Shown here: in pieces, positions 22,508-32,218 of the stretch
Layout: every line of letters starts with the position of its first letter
Position numbering within the stretch: position 1 is the first letter of the stretch
Assembly (NCBI GenBank): GCA_009746045.1
Contig: RPFO01000050.1
Location: forward strand, 2,849,216-2,913,215
From: Mesostigma viride
Lineage: Eukaryota > Streptophyta > Mesostigmatophyceae > Mesostigmatales > Mesostigmataceae
Direction of reading: 5' to 3'
DNA length: 64,000 nucleotides
Position numbers and translations under genes: made by a program
Notes under the pieces: generated by a model
Seen by the model: only the letters and a program-made list of their open reading frames with translations
Told to the model about the DNA's origin: nothing
Database searches by the model: none

Positions 22508-22971
22508 TCAAAGGAGGCAACCCAGCGACCATCCGGCTTCAAACGCATCTGCACACGCTTCCCCCCCAGGGGGGGAAGCGTACAGGCTGTACGTATACCC
22601 CTCCCGGATGGCCACGACCTTCGCGTGATTCCAGAGCTTGCTCCTTGCCGCCAGCTGTGCAGGGGTGTAGTCCTCGTCCATGCTGATGAGGCTGCCCTTG
22701 AGCAGGCGACGGGCGCCCATGACCCGTTTCTGGTCGTTCACGGTGGCCATGGTGACCAGGACCAGGCCAGCTGGGCCTGGCAGGCGGATGGCCCTGTCAA
22801 TGGTCACGTGATCGCGCAGCTGCAGCAACCCCAAGAACGTGGGGCCCCGCAAGGCCTCGGTAAGTGCTTGTGCGGTGTCATGCTTGCCCTTCACATTCTT
22901 GAGAATGATATTGCGTTGGCGGAGCTGATCATCAAGCCACATTCTGTGACGCGACTGCGGTGGCAGCCGAC
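22508..22971 (-). pseudogene. LINE ORF1 C-terminal half (L1-like RNA-binding protein)
   Basis: The minus strand encodes RQRNIILKNVKGKHDTAQAL, then an AIRLPGPAGLVLVTMA strand, then LISMDEDYTPAQLAARSKLW. This order (RRM-like fold, then a short C-terminal domain beginning with a conserved D-D-T motif) is that of L1-type ORF1 nucleic-acid chaperones. The N-terminal side is cut by the hAT element at 22972. The same family occurs on the plus strand at 31060-31215 and 33586-33960. Confidence 0.75.
22964..22971. other. Left 8-base target duplication (CAGCCGAC) of the 3.03-kb hAT
   Basis: CAGCCGAC is found at 22964-22971 and at 25998-26005, exactly flanking the element. Confidence 0.85.
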
Positions 22972-23231
22972 CAGTGTACAGCCATACGCAATACGCAATC
23001 ATACGGGGCCCATGGGTATGGTGTATAATACGCCATACGGGGTATAATACGCAAATCATACGGGGACTCTTGAAAATGCTGTTTTTTGCATGGTTCAGGG
23101 GGTTCTTCAACATTCTAACCAAATTATCAGGCATTTTTTTTTGTGTTCTTGCAACACCACTTGCCTTTATCACATAATATTGCCGTTGCCGTCGCTGCAT
23201 GCCTACAAATACAAGCATTGTACATCTGTTG

Positions 23232-24957
23232 TTAACTCGTCGTCTGTCCCAACTCAGTCCTCACAGGAGGACTGAGTTGACAATTTTCAACCGCGTGTAG
23301 CGACTAGGTGGGGGGTCCATCCCAAATGTTTTGATGTGGATCTGGGGTGTACTAGATATCATTTTGTTGGCAAAAATACTGCATATGTGAAAACTTGACC
23401 CGAACACCTGAAAATTACACGGACGTTGGGCGCCCCTCGCGAATTTGCATTTTTCGGGATAAGAACGAGTGGGAAAAATTCAATCAAATCCTGGTGCATG
23501 AAGAAAAAATATAGGCACGTAAACAACATAGTTCTTGAAGCGTGGCAAAAAACTGGGCTCCATTTGGCCACTGCAACTGCCTGAAACAATTAAAAAACTC
23601 TCAGTCCTCAGGAGAGGAATGGGGCTTTTGCTAACTTTGCTAGCATGTAAGTGCGGTCATACTACATCACCGTGGCCACCAACCATCCCAATCAACTCAT
23701 TTCCCTTCAAGCATTACAGGACAACACACTTGCATCATCATACTTCAGGTATATCATACCTTATCATGTAGTGAGAGCCTATGCATGCATGTAGGGAATG
23801 GGCTTGGATACCTACCAACAAAGGGTTATGTTATAAGTGCCAACCACCAATATAATGGGTAGGTTAAGCATATTTCCATTGTTTCAAACAACAATAGATA
23901 TGGCTATAACTGTTTTGCCTTGCCATGATGTGGCCAACATAGTTGCTGGCACATGATGGCAGTGGTTTGTCACCAAGACTTTTCACTCACCCGTAAAAGC
24001 TTGAATGCACCCTTGACGCAGCCCGTGGCCACACAATCATGCAGTATGAACGTAGCAAAAGAATAACTAACATCTATGAAGGTGTTTAAACCTGCACAGC
24101 TCCTAAAACCCTGCACAACTACACTGGGTTAAGGCAAATGCCTGCTAACATCATCTGAAAAGGGGGTTTTAGAGAGGGGCAGGCAACGGTCAAGAAAGAG
24201 CATCAAGACTTGAACCTGACAACGCCTCGCAAGCTTAAACTCATGTACAAACATCAAGGAACGAAGAGGCAACGATTATCCGGCTTTACCTGGCACGGCT
24301 GGCGTTACCTTGGCCCAGGCGGTGCCCGCAAAAGTGGCACTTTGCGGCACATAGACCATGACGTGACAGAATGGTCGAGATCATCAAATCTATACTGTCA
24401 CTCAATATATTCTAATACAATTCATGTTAAAATGTAGAAAGAAACCTATCAGCCATTGAAATTGCGCCGGAAAGCAAGCGCAGTCATCAATTCCGTCGAC
24501 CTGCCTTATCGCAGTTTTTTCCAGCAAGAACAGTGCCGACACCGGGTAAATCGCATCCCCGCGAGCTAAAAATTGATTTATATCATCTTTAGGGCATTTT
24601 AAATCTATTTACTGAGTTTGGACGGCTAACTCGTCCGCAAACGTAAACTGCATGCATGGGCGCGAGCCGCCATGGCTAGGTCGTGCATTTCCGGAACTCG
24701 CGTTTCACGTGGAAAAGTACCCTTACCACCTGTACTTTGACCGTACAGTTAGCCGCGCATACCAAATCCAAAAAAATCCCAAAAATATGTCCAAGAAAGA
24801 TCTTTTCACGTAGTATTTGAATAAATTTTGAGAGAAATTTTTTGTCAAACATTCTGACCGGGGCGAATTTTCTACGAAACCCAAAAACTCGGTCCTCTAG
24901 AGAGGACTGAGTTCAACTCAGTCCTCCGTAGAGGACCAGGGACAGACGACGAGTTAA
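23232..24957. mobile_element. 1.73-kb nested DNA element flanked by TTAA
   Basis: The ends form a perfect inverted repeat TTAACTCGTCGTCTGTCCC. Just inside each end is a further palindrome (CTCAGTCCTC / GAGGACTGAG). TTAA at both outer edges could be a piggyBac-type TTAA duplication, leaving CTCGTCGTCTGTCCC as the repeat. No transposase is seen in the 1.7-kb interior, so it is non-autonomous. Confidence 0.6.
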
Positions 24958-25226
24958 TGTCTGTAATTAAATAGCACACGGTCAGTCGGCCAACTTGCCA
25001 AAAGTAATAAGACATTGTGCCAGAAACAGACATCTTGCCTACTCGTGGTAGGCCACCATGCAATATTGATCTACATGAAGCAAGAATCCATACGGGCTGC
25101 CAACAATGTGGCTAGCGTGCAGGATACCATGCATGCCAGTGCTCAACCCGACCCAGCTTCCCTAAACCATTAACACATATGGTACGGTGGCTGGCTAGCA
25201 GCAGCCTGCATGGCTAAATAAGGCAT

Positions 25227-25529
25227 TTATGTGCATCGCGAGTCACACCAAATACCCCGCTGCCTGCGACGTAGTAATGCCTCCGGCGGCCTCTTGCACT
25301 CGCTCACTCTTGCCTCCTTCGCGTACGTAGCGCCCATGATATGGCGGGTGCTAGCCTTGCTCGGGTGGTAGAACCCGAGAATTTTGCATCCAAAAGTGTG
25401 CACGTCACTTAGCTTGTAGTTACCTGTCGGCTGCCCTTTCTTGTTGAGAGTCTGTTCTTTCACGATGTGTGTCCAGACAGTCTCGAATACGGCCTGCATC
25501 TCGTCGGCCCAGTCATCATCGTGTTCCAT
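25227..25529 (-). CDS. Unknown 100-residue ORF inside the hAT element
   Basis: The frame begins with MEHDDDWADEMQAVFETVW and continues with an IVKEQTLNKKGQPTGNYKL segment and ILGFYHPSKASTRHIMGATY. Its composition is protein-like rather than random, without low complexity. I do not recognise the family. It lies inside the hAT terminal repeats, so it is either a remnant of the transposon's own protein or a captured host exon. Confidence 0.35.
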   Translation of the reverse strand: MEHDDDWADEMQAVFETVWTHIVKEQTLNKKGQPTGNYKLSDVHTFGCKILGFYHPSKASTRHIMGATYAKEARVSECKRPPEALLRRRQRGIWCDSRCT

Positions 25530-26005
25530 AGACCCACACCATCACCGTCGCTAGCCATGGTGCCTGGATGTCAATTGTGCCACGATTAAATGTTAGGTGC
25601 CAGATGCGCGCCCTTGTTGGCAGACAACATAACTTCGTCACCTAATTTCCTCGTCCTTCGTCTCCTAGACCCTAGTCCGACACGCAGCAATCTGCAGCAA
25701 GGCACGTACAGTCGTACATGCACGGCCAGCTTGGCACCTGCATGTCGTTTATTTGTCGCGGAGTTCCAGGTCGCCTAGATACAGTCTAGTTCCGGCTCCA
25801 CGTGCCGTCCAAAATGATGCCAGAAGCTACTACGAACGCGGTTCATACGCAAAAAATACGCAAAAAATACGCAATACGCAAAAAATACGCAAAAAATACG
25901 CAGTGCGTATTTTTTTTCCCATTTTCATACGGAAATCTTGCGTATGGCGTATAATACGCGCCATACGGCGTATTATACGGCGTATGGCTGTTCACTGCAG
26001 CCGAC

Positions 26006-26086
26006 TTAGCCGCCTATAGCTGGGCGACTATGGCATCCAGGTTCTTCCCCGCCGCATCCGCGAACGTGGCCCGCTTGGGGGGGGAG
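26006..26086 (-). pseudogene. LINE ORF1 N-terminal remnant, continuation of 22508-22971
   Basis: The minus strand reads SPPKRATFADAAGKNLDAIV before the hAT target duplication. It is the upstream part of the ORF1 split by the hAT element. It is truncated at its 5' side by the (ATTA)n tail of the next LINE at 26093. Confidence 0.5.
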
Positions 26087-26092
26087 GTGGCC

Positions 26093-28070
26093 ATTAATTA
26101 ATTAATTAATTAGGAACATAACTCCGTTGGGAGTATATGTAGCACATAGCCCTGAGAAGGGGCATATGGGCCTATAATACATTCTAAGCTACTTCCTGCA
26201 AGGGTGGGAATGTAAACAACACTTGCTCTAGGTGCACCAGGGCACCCGCACCCTCATGGTCTATCACGCTATGCCCGGGTAAGGGGGGAGCATGCCTGTG
26301 AGGGGGAAGATCATCATGGCTATACAAGAGCTATGGCATGGCTTCTCAGCAGAGAGTGACTCCCTGCATGGGCACAACATTACTAAATAAGGCTATGCAT
26401 CGTCTGGAGTGTGGCACATCATAGGCACACATGTACATGATTAAATAAAGCGCGGGGCTTAGCTGGGATAGTGCCTCTAGGAGGCGTACATGTACATGGC
26501 CACGGTCTATCTATTCTGCACTACTACTGCTGTATTCCCCTAAGCTGGGGCGTCTGGAGTCGCTGGGGCCGCGGGGGGGGGGGGTCGCCTGCCAGGGCTT
26601 GTGGCCGACGTAGATGGCCGCCCCCTTCCAGTACACCGGCTGCCCCGCCTTGGTCTGCCGGAGCTGGAGGTAGGTCGGCCATAGCTCCCGTCGCCGTTGT
26701 TGCTGCGCCAGGGTCAAGTCGTCATCAAGGGTGAAGAGAGTCTTCTCGAGCCGCTTGCGGCGTCTGAGAAAAGAAATCTTGTCCGCCGGGGTCTTAAAGG
26801 TGAGGAGGAGCGGGGGCGGCCCTGCCTTACCCCGCGCGCGGGGAAGGCGGTGGGCAGCCAGCTCTATCTCACCGTTAAGGCCCATGCGACCAAGGATTTC
26901 TCTCTCAAACGCACGCAGAAGCTTCTCGGAATTCTCACCTTCCTCCATCTTGAAGTTCTTGACAATGACGTTGAGGCTGCGCTTGGCGAGCTCGGCCTCC
27001 TCGCGGAGGTCAAGCGTCTGCCGTTGAAGCTGGGCTGCGACGGCGGAGGTGGTGGAGGTGGTATGTTGCTTAAGCATGTCCGCCCAGGTGGTGATGGGAG
27101 GAGCATCGCCGGCCAGGCCAGCCGAGGCTGGCTTGGCGGCAATGTCCTTCACCGCCTGGGCGGTGAGGCCTGCGGTATTCTGCAGAACCTCGATAGCAAT
27201 GGCGTTGTCCTTAAGACGCTGGTCGATGTCACGGAGCTGGGCGGTGATGGCGTCGGAGGTGGAGGTGGTGGCGGTGGAGGAGGCGAGGAGGGTGGAGGTG
27301 GCGGTGGAGATGGTGGAGGTGGCGGTGGAGAGGAGGGGGAGCTCGGCAGCCAACGTGCTGCCCATGACCGCCACATCTGCTGCGATGGGGGCCACGTGCT
27401 GCTCGAGGGCCTCCTTGAGGAGTGAGCGGATGGAGGATTCGGTTAAGGTGGTGGTGAGGGGCTTTGGGGGCCAAAGCTCCTCGAGGGAGCGGCCGAGGAG
27501 GGAGAAAAGGACGCGAATCTGAAGGTGGGGGCGGCGGCATTTGAGGATTTGGTCGAAGTTGTGGGTGCGTCTCTGGAAAGCATCGGTGAGGCGGCCCTGA
27601 TGGAAGAGTTGCTTGCACATCTCGAGAAGCGAGGCATACGATCCGAAAAACACGTAGCTCAGGATCTTGTCGGGGTTGAGCTTGTCAAAAAAGCCGGGCT
27701 GGCTGGCGTCAAAGTCGAACTCCTCCCAGGTCGGCTCGGCAGGGCGACTGCGCTTGGGTTCAGGCGACGCTGCTGGCGAGGCGGCCAGCGGGGGCTGGGC
27801 GACCACTAGAGCTTGGCTAGTGGCGCCGCTGCCTTCTGGACCGGTTGGCGAAGCTGCAGCCGGGGCTGCAGACGTATTTTCATTGCTAAGCGCAGCCGCC
27901 AGGCTGCGTTGCGTCGAGAGGCGTTTGCTCATCGTATATTGCGTAATAGCTTCGGAGAATTATATCAGCATGTGCGTCATAAAAAGACGCGTCGATTGTG
28001 ATATTCACGGCTAAATTCGGTGCTCAAACGTGAAAGTTATGAGCTCCGCCGTCAGCCATGGCTACCTCGT
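26093..28070 (-). mobile_element. ORF1-only LINE (HAL1-like), apparently full length
   Basis: From the 5' end (near 28070) to the 3' end it consists of a 5' UTR with a TATAATT motif and a CGTCTTTTTATGACGCACAT stretch, one ORF1 (27932-26511), about 400 bases of 3' UTR, an ACTCCCAACGGAGT hairpin (26117-26130) and a (TTAAT)n tail. No ORF2 lies between ORF1 and the tail. A second copy with the same 5' and 3' ends lies at 44155-46105, so the arrangement is a replicating structure and not a one-off deletion. Confidence 0.7.
26511..27932 (-). CDS. LINE ORF1 protein (coiled coil, RRM-like and C-terminal domains)
   Basis: An intact frame of 473 codons. Residues 1-75 are low-complexity, A/S/P-rich. 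There is a folded region at about 80-160, then an S/T-rich helical stretch with QLRDIDQRLKDNAIAIEVLQ suitable for a coiled coil. From about 325 comes the RRM-like part (LNVIVKNFKMEEGENSEKLL, AAHRLPRARGKAGPPPLLLT). The last block, FTLDDDLTLAQQQRRRELWP followed by PVYWKGAAIYV, matches the end of L1-type ORF1p. ORF1p trimers coat LINE RNA and act as a chaperone for target-primed reverse transcription. The start is the first ATG of the frame, next to the shared 5' UTR. There is no zinc knuckle. Confidence 0.85.
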   Translation of the reverse strand: MSKRLSTQRSLAAALSNENTSAAPAAASPTGPEGSGATSQALVVAQPPLAASPAASPEPKRSRPAEPTWEEFDFDASQPGFFDKLNPDKILSYVFFGSYASLLEMCKQLFHQGRLTDAFQRRTHNFDQILKCRRPHLQIRVLFSLLGRSLEELWPPKPLTTTLTESSIRSLLKEALEQHVAPIAADVAVMGSTLAAELPLLSTATSTISTATSTLLASSTATTSTSDAITAQLRDIDQRLKDNAIAIEVLQNTAGLTAQAVKDIAAKPASAGLAGDAPPITTWADMLKQHTTSTTSAVAAQLQRQTLDLREEAELAKRSLNVIVKNFKMEEGENSEKLLRAFEREILGRMGLNGEIELAAHRLPRARGKAGPPPLLLTFKTPADKISFLRRRKRLEKTLFTLDDDLTLAQQQRRRELWPTYLQLRQTKAGQPVYWKGAAIYVGHKPWQATPPPRGPSDSRRPSLGEYSSSSAE

Positions 28071-28586
28071 GGCTCGTGGCTGTGCACATTCCTTGCACCT
28101 GGAGGTGGCCATGGCCGCCTTTAATTCCAGCAATGTGGCTTGGGTGACAGCAGAGTTAGCAGCCAAAGACTTGAGCGCACCTTGCACAGACTTGAGCTCA
28201 GAGGTGAGCGCCTGCAGCGCAGTGGAGTCGGCTGCGCCGGCAGGGGTGTCGGCATCGGCCGAGGTGTCGGATGCGGCCGCGATGGTCGCCAGCAGTTTGC
28301 AGAGTTCAGGGCAGCATGTAAAGAGGAAGGAGGTGCGTAGCTGATCGTTTTCCCATTTCAGCCACTCCGCGGAGGGGTCATCCGCAGCTGCGCCGGCGCT
28401 GGGGTGGCGAATGACGTGGTCGACGGCGTATCGAGATTTGATCGGGATTTGCAGCACGTCGGCGACCGGCATGGTGAAAATTGCCGCAATGTCGGCCGGT
28501 TGCAGGCGACCGAGGCTTGTATATTTGGTTAAATCAGACGGTGAGGGCGGTGGGGTTTCAGGCGTGGGGGTAGCCTCGGCGGCCAT
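28062..28586 (-). pseudogene. Second LINE family: ORF1 N-terminal half, 3'-truncated
   Basis: The protein starts MAAEATPTPETPPPSPSDLT and then has a folded segment with SLGRLQPADIAAIF. A coiled-coil-like heptad stretch follows (ALQALTSELKSVQGALKSLA ... TQATLLELKAAM). It is the N-terminal half of the ORF1 whose C-terminal half occurs at 22508-22971. Its 5' UTR (28587-28945) is related to that of the element at 26093-28070. Its own 3' half is absent: the sequence passes directly into the 5' end of the neighbouring ORF1-only element, consistent with insertion or recombination there. Confidence 0.65.
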
Positions 28587-28945
28587 GGAAGTGATTTCCG
28601 TGGTACGCGGCTTCTTGGGAGCGGCGGGAGCGGTGCCGACGAGAGGGCTGGCTGCGGCAAGAACGTCTTCCAGCGAGCGGGTAAACTTCTCGGGCGGCAG
28701 GTGTCGTAGCGGTCTCCATAGCTACGGGGAAGATGTCGAATGCTGGGCGGGGCCGGGCGCAGGCGTGCTATTCACGAAGAGAATGCCGCCATATCGAGTC
28801 GAAAATAGCGATATCTGCTGGGCAGGCCGAGGTCGAGAACGTACGAAATCGGGGACGATAGCTGCCGGAAATTATACCAGCATGTTCGTCGTCAAAAGAC
28901 GAGTCGAATGCAACAAACCCGACTAAATTTCATGGCCTGAGTCGA
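28587..28945 (-). promoter_or_regulatory. 5' UTR/promoter region of a LINE
   Basis: Read on the minus strand it opens with CATAACTTTCGACTCAGGCC, then GTCTTTTGACGACGAACATG and GGTATAATTT. The same order of blocks is in the 5' UTRs at 27940-28070 and 45965-46075. LINEs carry internal promoters here; the TATAATT block is the best conserved part. Confidence 0.4.
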
Positions 28946-28970
28946 AAGTTATGAGCATATGTACATAATT

Positions 28971-29501
28971 ATAATTTCTATTCCCACTATTACCAATCCA
29001 CCAACATAATAAGTGGGCAATTACAGAACCCATGAGTGAGCCTGCCACGCTGCACCCATTTCATGATTGATTGTAGTTCTCGTTACCCTAGAAACAAACA
29101 CAAGAAGAGGGAGGGAGGGCGGGACAAGAAAAAGAGACCTAGAACATCGTGCAATTGGCACTTTAGGGCGGCGTAGCCCGGGCTCGCCTCATGAGCCGTC
29201 AGCAACAGTAACTTAATTGCTACTTAACTTAACGAACTAGAAATGGCCATACAAAACTGGCCAACTAATTCTAACTCATGGAACCGGTCCAGCCCAAGGC
29301 CCACCGTCCCGTAGTACCACTCACATAGCGGCGTTCATTCTCATCTGTTATAAAGAAACTACGTTCAGAGAACACCGATTCTATTCCCACTATTACCAAT
29401 CCACCAACATTTGATTAAAACAATAAGTGGGCAATTACAGAACCCATGAGTGAGCCTGCCACGCTGCACCCATTTCATGATTGATTGTAGTTCTCGTTAC
29501 C
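28971..29501. repeat. Interleaved direct repeats (about 120 bases, two copies)
   Basis: The block from TTCTATTCCCACTATTACC to TAGTTCTCGTTACCC occurs at 28971-29091 and at 29380-29501; the second copy has 11 extra bases (TTTGATTAAAA region). Between them lies the first copy of the 258-base repeat. Confidence 0.75.
29127..29384. repeat. 258-base repeat, copy 1
   Basis: It runs from ACAAGAAAAAGAGACC to GAACACCGATTCT and is essentially identical to 30507-30765. The two copies flank about 1.1 kb in direct orientation, like very short LTRs, but they lack TG...CA ends. Confidence 0.8.
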
Positions 29502-30130
29502 CAACCCCCCTTTCCTGGTGCTTTATCTCCAAAGCTCCGCCAACCACTTTCGCTCAGTGGCTCTCGAGGCTGCCCTGCCGCAACGGTCACGACCATTACA
29601 ATCGCCGGCGGCTGTAGCGAGCCTCATGCACGATAACCCTTCGCAGGGCCCCCCCCAGCCTTCCACCCTCGGCCAGTAAAAGAGGGTGTTGAATGTGCAC
29701 GCAAAGACAAGGAAGAAGACGCCTCGTTTAACGACCACGGACCTCCCTCAAAGGCCAGTGCCGCCCTAACGTGACGACAACTTGTAGGACGTCACCCGAT
29801 GCCACCATATCTCGATTACTGTCAACGTTGTCACCTGGGGGAGTAACTTTCCATATTTCAGGTTTTAGTTGATGAGCAGGCTCTCATCACACACCCCAGC
29901 GGCCGATAAAGCGCAAGCGCAACTGGGCCGGCGAAAATATTTGGTCCTGCCCGGCCCAGGCCCGTCTGTTAAACTGGCCCCTTATAAGTCTCGGTCTGAA
30001 TCGAAATATTGCATAATTCCGGAATTCGTCCCCACCACATTCCCGAGACCTCACGCACCCATAAGAGCGGATGCTGGTAAATATTTTTCTACTTACGCGA
30101 GGGCCGACAGACTTGTCGTCCATCACAATG
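29502..30130. other. Unassigned sequence between the 258-base repeats
   Basis: No coding region recognised. It could be promoter or UTR of the possible exon at 30131, or interior of a small repeat-flanked element. Confidence 0.3.
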
Positions 30131-30346
30131 CCCACTGAAAGTAACCCGACCACCCTTCCTTCGGCAGTCAGTAGTCAGGAACTGCAACCCTGCTGCGACA
30201 TTCCGCAGCAAAGCGGTAGGCACTGCAGCGTGGCACGGAAATCTTACTCATGGTTTCAGAGTTCCGTACAGGTGCCACGCGCAGGCAAACGCGAAGTATT
30301 TTATAGTCTCTCGTCGGCCAAGAACCCAGCTGCGGGGAGAAAACCG
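30131..30346 (+). CDS. Possible first exon of an unknown gene
   Basis: A plausible start (CACAATGCCC) opens a frame of about 72 codons. Its protein-like content includes LQPCCDIPQQSGRHCSVARK and GKREVFYSLSSAKNPAAGRK, ending near a GAGG|GTAATT donor. No partner exon is visible downstream, where a repeat and LINE debris follow, so if it was a gene it has been disrupted. I do not recognise the protein. Confidence 0.2.
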
Positions 30347-30506
30347 ACGAGGGTAATTAATTTCTTTTTCACAGTCACGTGACTGTTCAAGCTATGTCAG
30401 TCACGCGCCATCTCTAATCGGCCACCGCCAGCCAAAAGGCTGACGCGATTAGGGCAGCATTAAATTTCTTGTAATCCGCCATACCCATACCCCATACATC
30501 CGATTA

Positions 30507-30765
30507 CAAGAAAAAGAGACCTAGAACATCGTGCAATTGGCACTTTAGGGCGGCGTAGCCCGGGCTCGCCTCATGAGCCGTCAGCAACAGTAACTTAATT
30601 GCTACTTAACTTAACGAACTAGAAATGGCCATACAAAACTGGCCAACTAATTCTAACTCATGGAACCGGTCCAGCCCAAGGCCCACCGTCCCGTAGTACC
30701 ACTCACATAGCGGCGTTCATTCTCATCTGTTATAAAGAAACTACGTTCAGAGAACACCGATTCTC
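30507..30765. repeat. 258-base repeat, copy 2
   Basis: Near-identical copy of 29127-29384. Its right end (GATTCT) is joined directly to a 5'-truncated LINE ORF1 fragment at 30767. Confidence 0.8.
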
Positions 30766-30766
30766 G

Positions 30767-31215
30767 GCAGCCATAGCTGGCAACCATCGCGGCCGCATCC
30801 GGCGCCGCGGCCGCCATCGACACCGCCCCGCCAGCGCAGCCAACCCCGCTGCCAGGCTGCTGCGTGGCATGCAGCAGGCCCTCACCTCTGTGCAAGGTGA
30901 GCTCAAGTCCATGGCTGCCGCCTCTGCTGCAACCCAAGCCACCTTGCTGGAATTCCACCCCCCCCCCCAGCGGGTCACGGTCGCGGACACGTGGCGGACC
31001 GTAAGAATTTTTTATAATAGTCGTCAAGGCGGCAAAGACGGCAGAGACTGCAGTTGTGTCACAAAATGTGGCTCAGCTCAGACAATGCAATATCATCCTC
31101 AAGAACTTTGAGGTGGGCAGACATGACACCATACACGCGCTTACCGAGGCCTTGCGGGCCGGGTCGGGACCGCGTTCCTGGGGGTGCTGCATGCGCAGCT
31201 GTGCCACCACGTGAC
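30767..31215 (+). pseudogene. LINE ORF1 fragments (second family), plus strand
   Basis: Two parts are recognisable. At 30865-30955 there is the coiled-coil segment ALTSVQGELKSMAAASAATQ, matching 28062-28586. At 31070-31170 there is QCNIILKNFEVGRHDTIHAL, matching the RRM start of 22508-22971. Frame changes separate them, and the copy ends in a (TTAA)n tail at 31216-31234. Confidence 0.6.
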
Positions 31216-31249
31216 CATTAATTAATTAATTAATGAGGACACTGGGCAC

Positions 31250-31730
31250 GTGCAGACATGGCTTGACTGCCTGGCTATATCGAGGCTCGGGCAGCGGGGC
31301 TTGAGGTCAGCAAGAAGGGCAGAGGCCCTGGCGGTTGGGCTCACCCACTCACCGCCACCCCTCTATCTCCTCGACGGCTCTCAAGTCCTGCTGTATCGGG
31401 ACCGCGTCAAGCTGCTGGGCAGCCTGCTCCCCAGCTGCGAGGTCGATGTGGACCATCGCATCTCCCTCGCCTGGCACGCTTTACGCCAGTATCGGGCCCT
31501 GTGGCGCAAGCCCCTGGGCAAGATCGAGAAACAGGACCTGTTCAAGGTCCTCGTCCTTCCTGTTCTCACGTATGGGGCCGAGACGTGGACCCTCACCGCC
31601 GACCTGGCCCGCAAGCTGGACGGCGCGGTCACCAATATGCTGCGTTCCATTTTCAGAGTAGGATATGCTGCTCATGTCCGCAATGAGGACCTGTACCAGG
31701 GCATGCCATTAATATCACCAGCACCATTAA
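31250..31730 (+). pseudogene. LINE ORF2 C-terminal fragment (after the RT)
   Basis: The frame shows KLLGSLLPSCEVDVDHRISL, then WRKPLGKIEKQDLFKVLVLP, VLTYGAETWTLT, KLDGAVTNMLRSIFRV and EDLYQGMP. This is the conserved region that follows the polymerase domain in many LINEs. The polymerase itself is absent. At 31731 it is joined in phase to the end of an ORF1, giving a chimaera. Confidence 0.8.
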
Positions 31731-32218
31731 GCAGCCGGGGCAGCCGGTGTACTGGAAGGGGGCGGCCATCTACGTCGGCCTCAAGCCCTGGCTGGCAGGC
31801 GACCCCCGCGGCCCCAGCGACTCCAGACGCCCCAGCTTAGGGGAATACAGCAGTAGTAGTGTAGAATAGATAGACCGTGGCCATGTACATGTACGCCTCC
31901 TTATAGAGGCACTAACCCAGCTACTAAGCCACGCGCTTTATTTAACCTAATCATGTACATGTGTGCCTATGATGAGCCACACTCCAGATGATGCCTAGCT
32001 TTATTTAGTTATGTTGTGCCCATGCAGGGAGTAACTCTCTGCTGAGACGCCATGCCCTAGCTTCTTTGTATAGCTATGCTGATCTTCCCGGCCCCCATGA
32101 CAGGCTCCCCCTTCGCTGGGCATAGCTTGAAGATCATGGGGATGCAAGTGCCCTGGTGCACCTAGAGCAAGGGTCCTTTACATCCTCACCCTTGCAGGAA
32201 GTAGCTTAGGATGTATTA
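31731..32218 (+). mobile_element. 3' end of an ORF1-only LINE (ORF1 C-terminus plus 3' UTR)
   Basis: QPVYWKGAAIYVGLKPW and the terminal SLGEYSSSS match the end of 26511-27932. The following 3' UTR also matches, up to AGGATGTATTAATTAATTAA. It is a 5'-truncated copy on the plus strand. Confidence 0.75.

Larger units (their letters stand above)
22972..25997. mobile_element. 3.03-kb hAT-like DNA transposon inserted in a LINE ORF1
   Basis: The terminal inverted repeat is CAGTGTACAGCCATACGC on the left and CAGTGAACAGCCATACGC (reverse complement) on the right: 17 of 18 bases match. A perfect 8-base target duplication and the CAGTG start are standard for hAT. Both subterminal ends are full of ATACGC/GCGTAT words. 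No transposase core is visible; the only sizeable interior frame outside the nested insert is at 25227-25529. It carries a second element at 23232-24957. Confidence 0.85.

Noticed and set aside
26697-27425. Plus-strand frames rich in glycine, valine and glutamate opposite the LINE ORF1
   Set aside because: Shadow frames of the GC-rich ORF1 on the minus strand.
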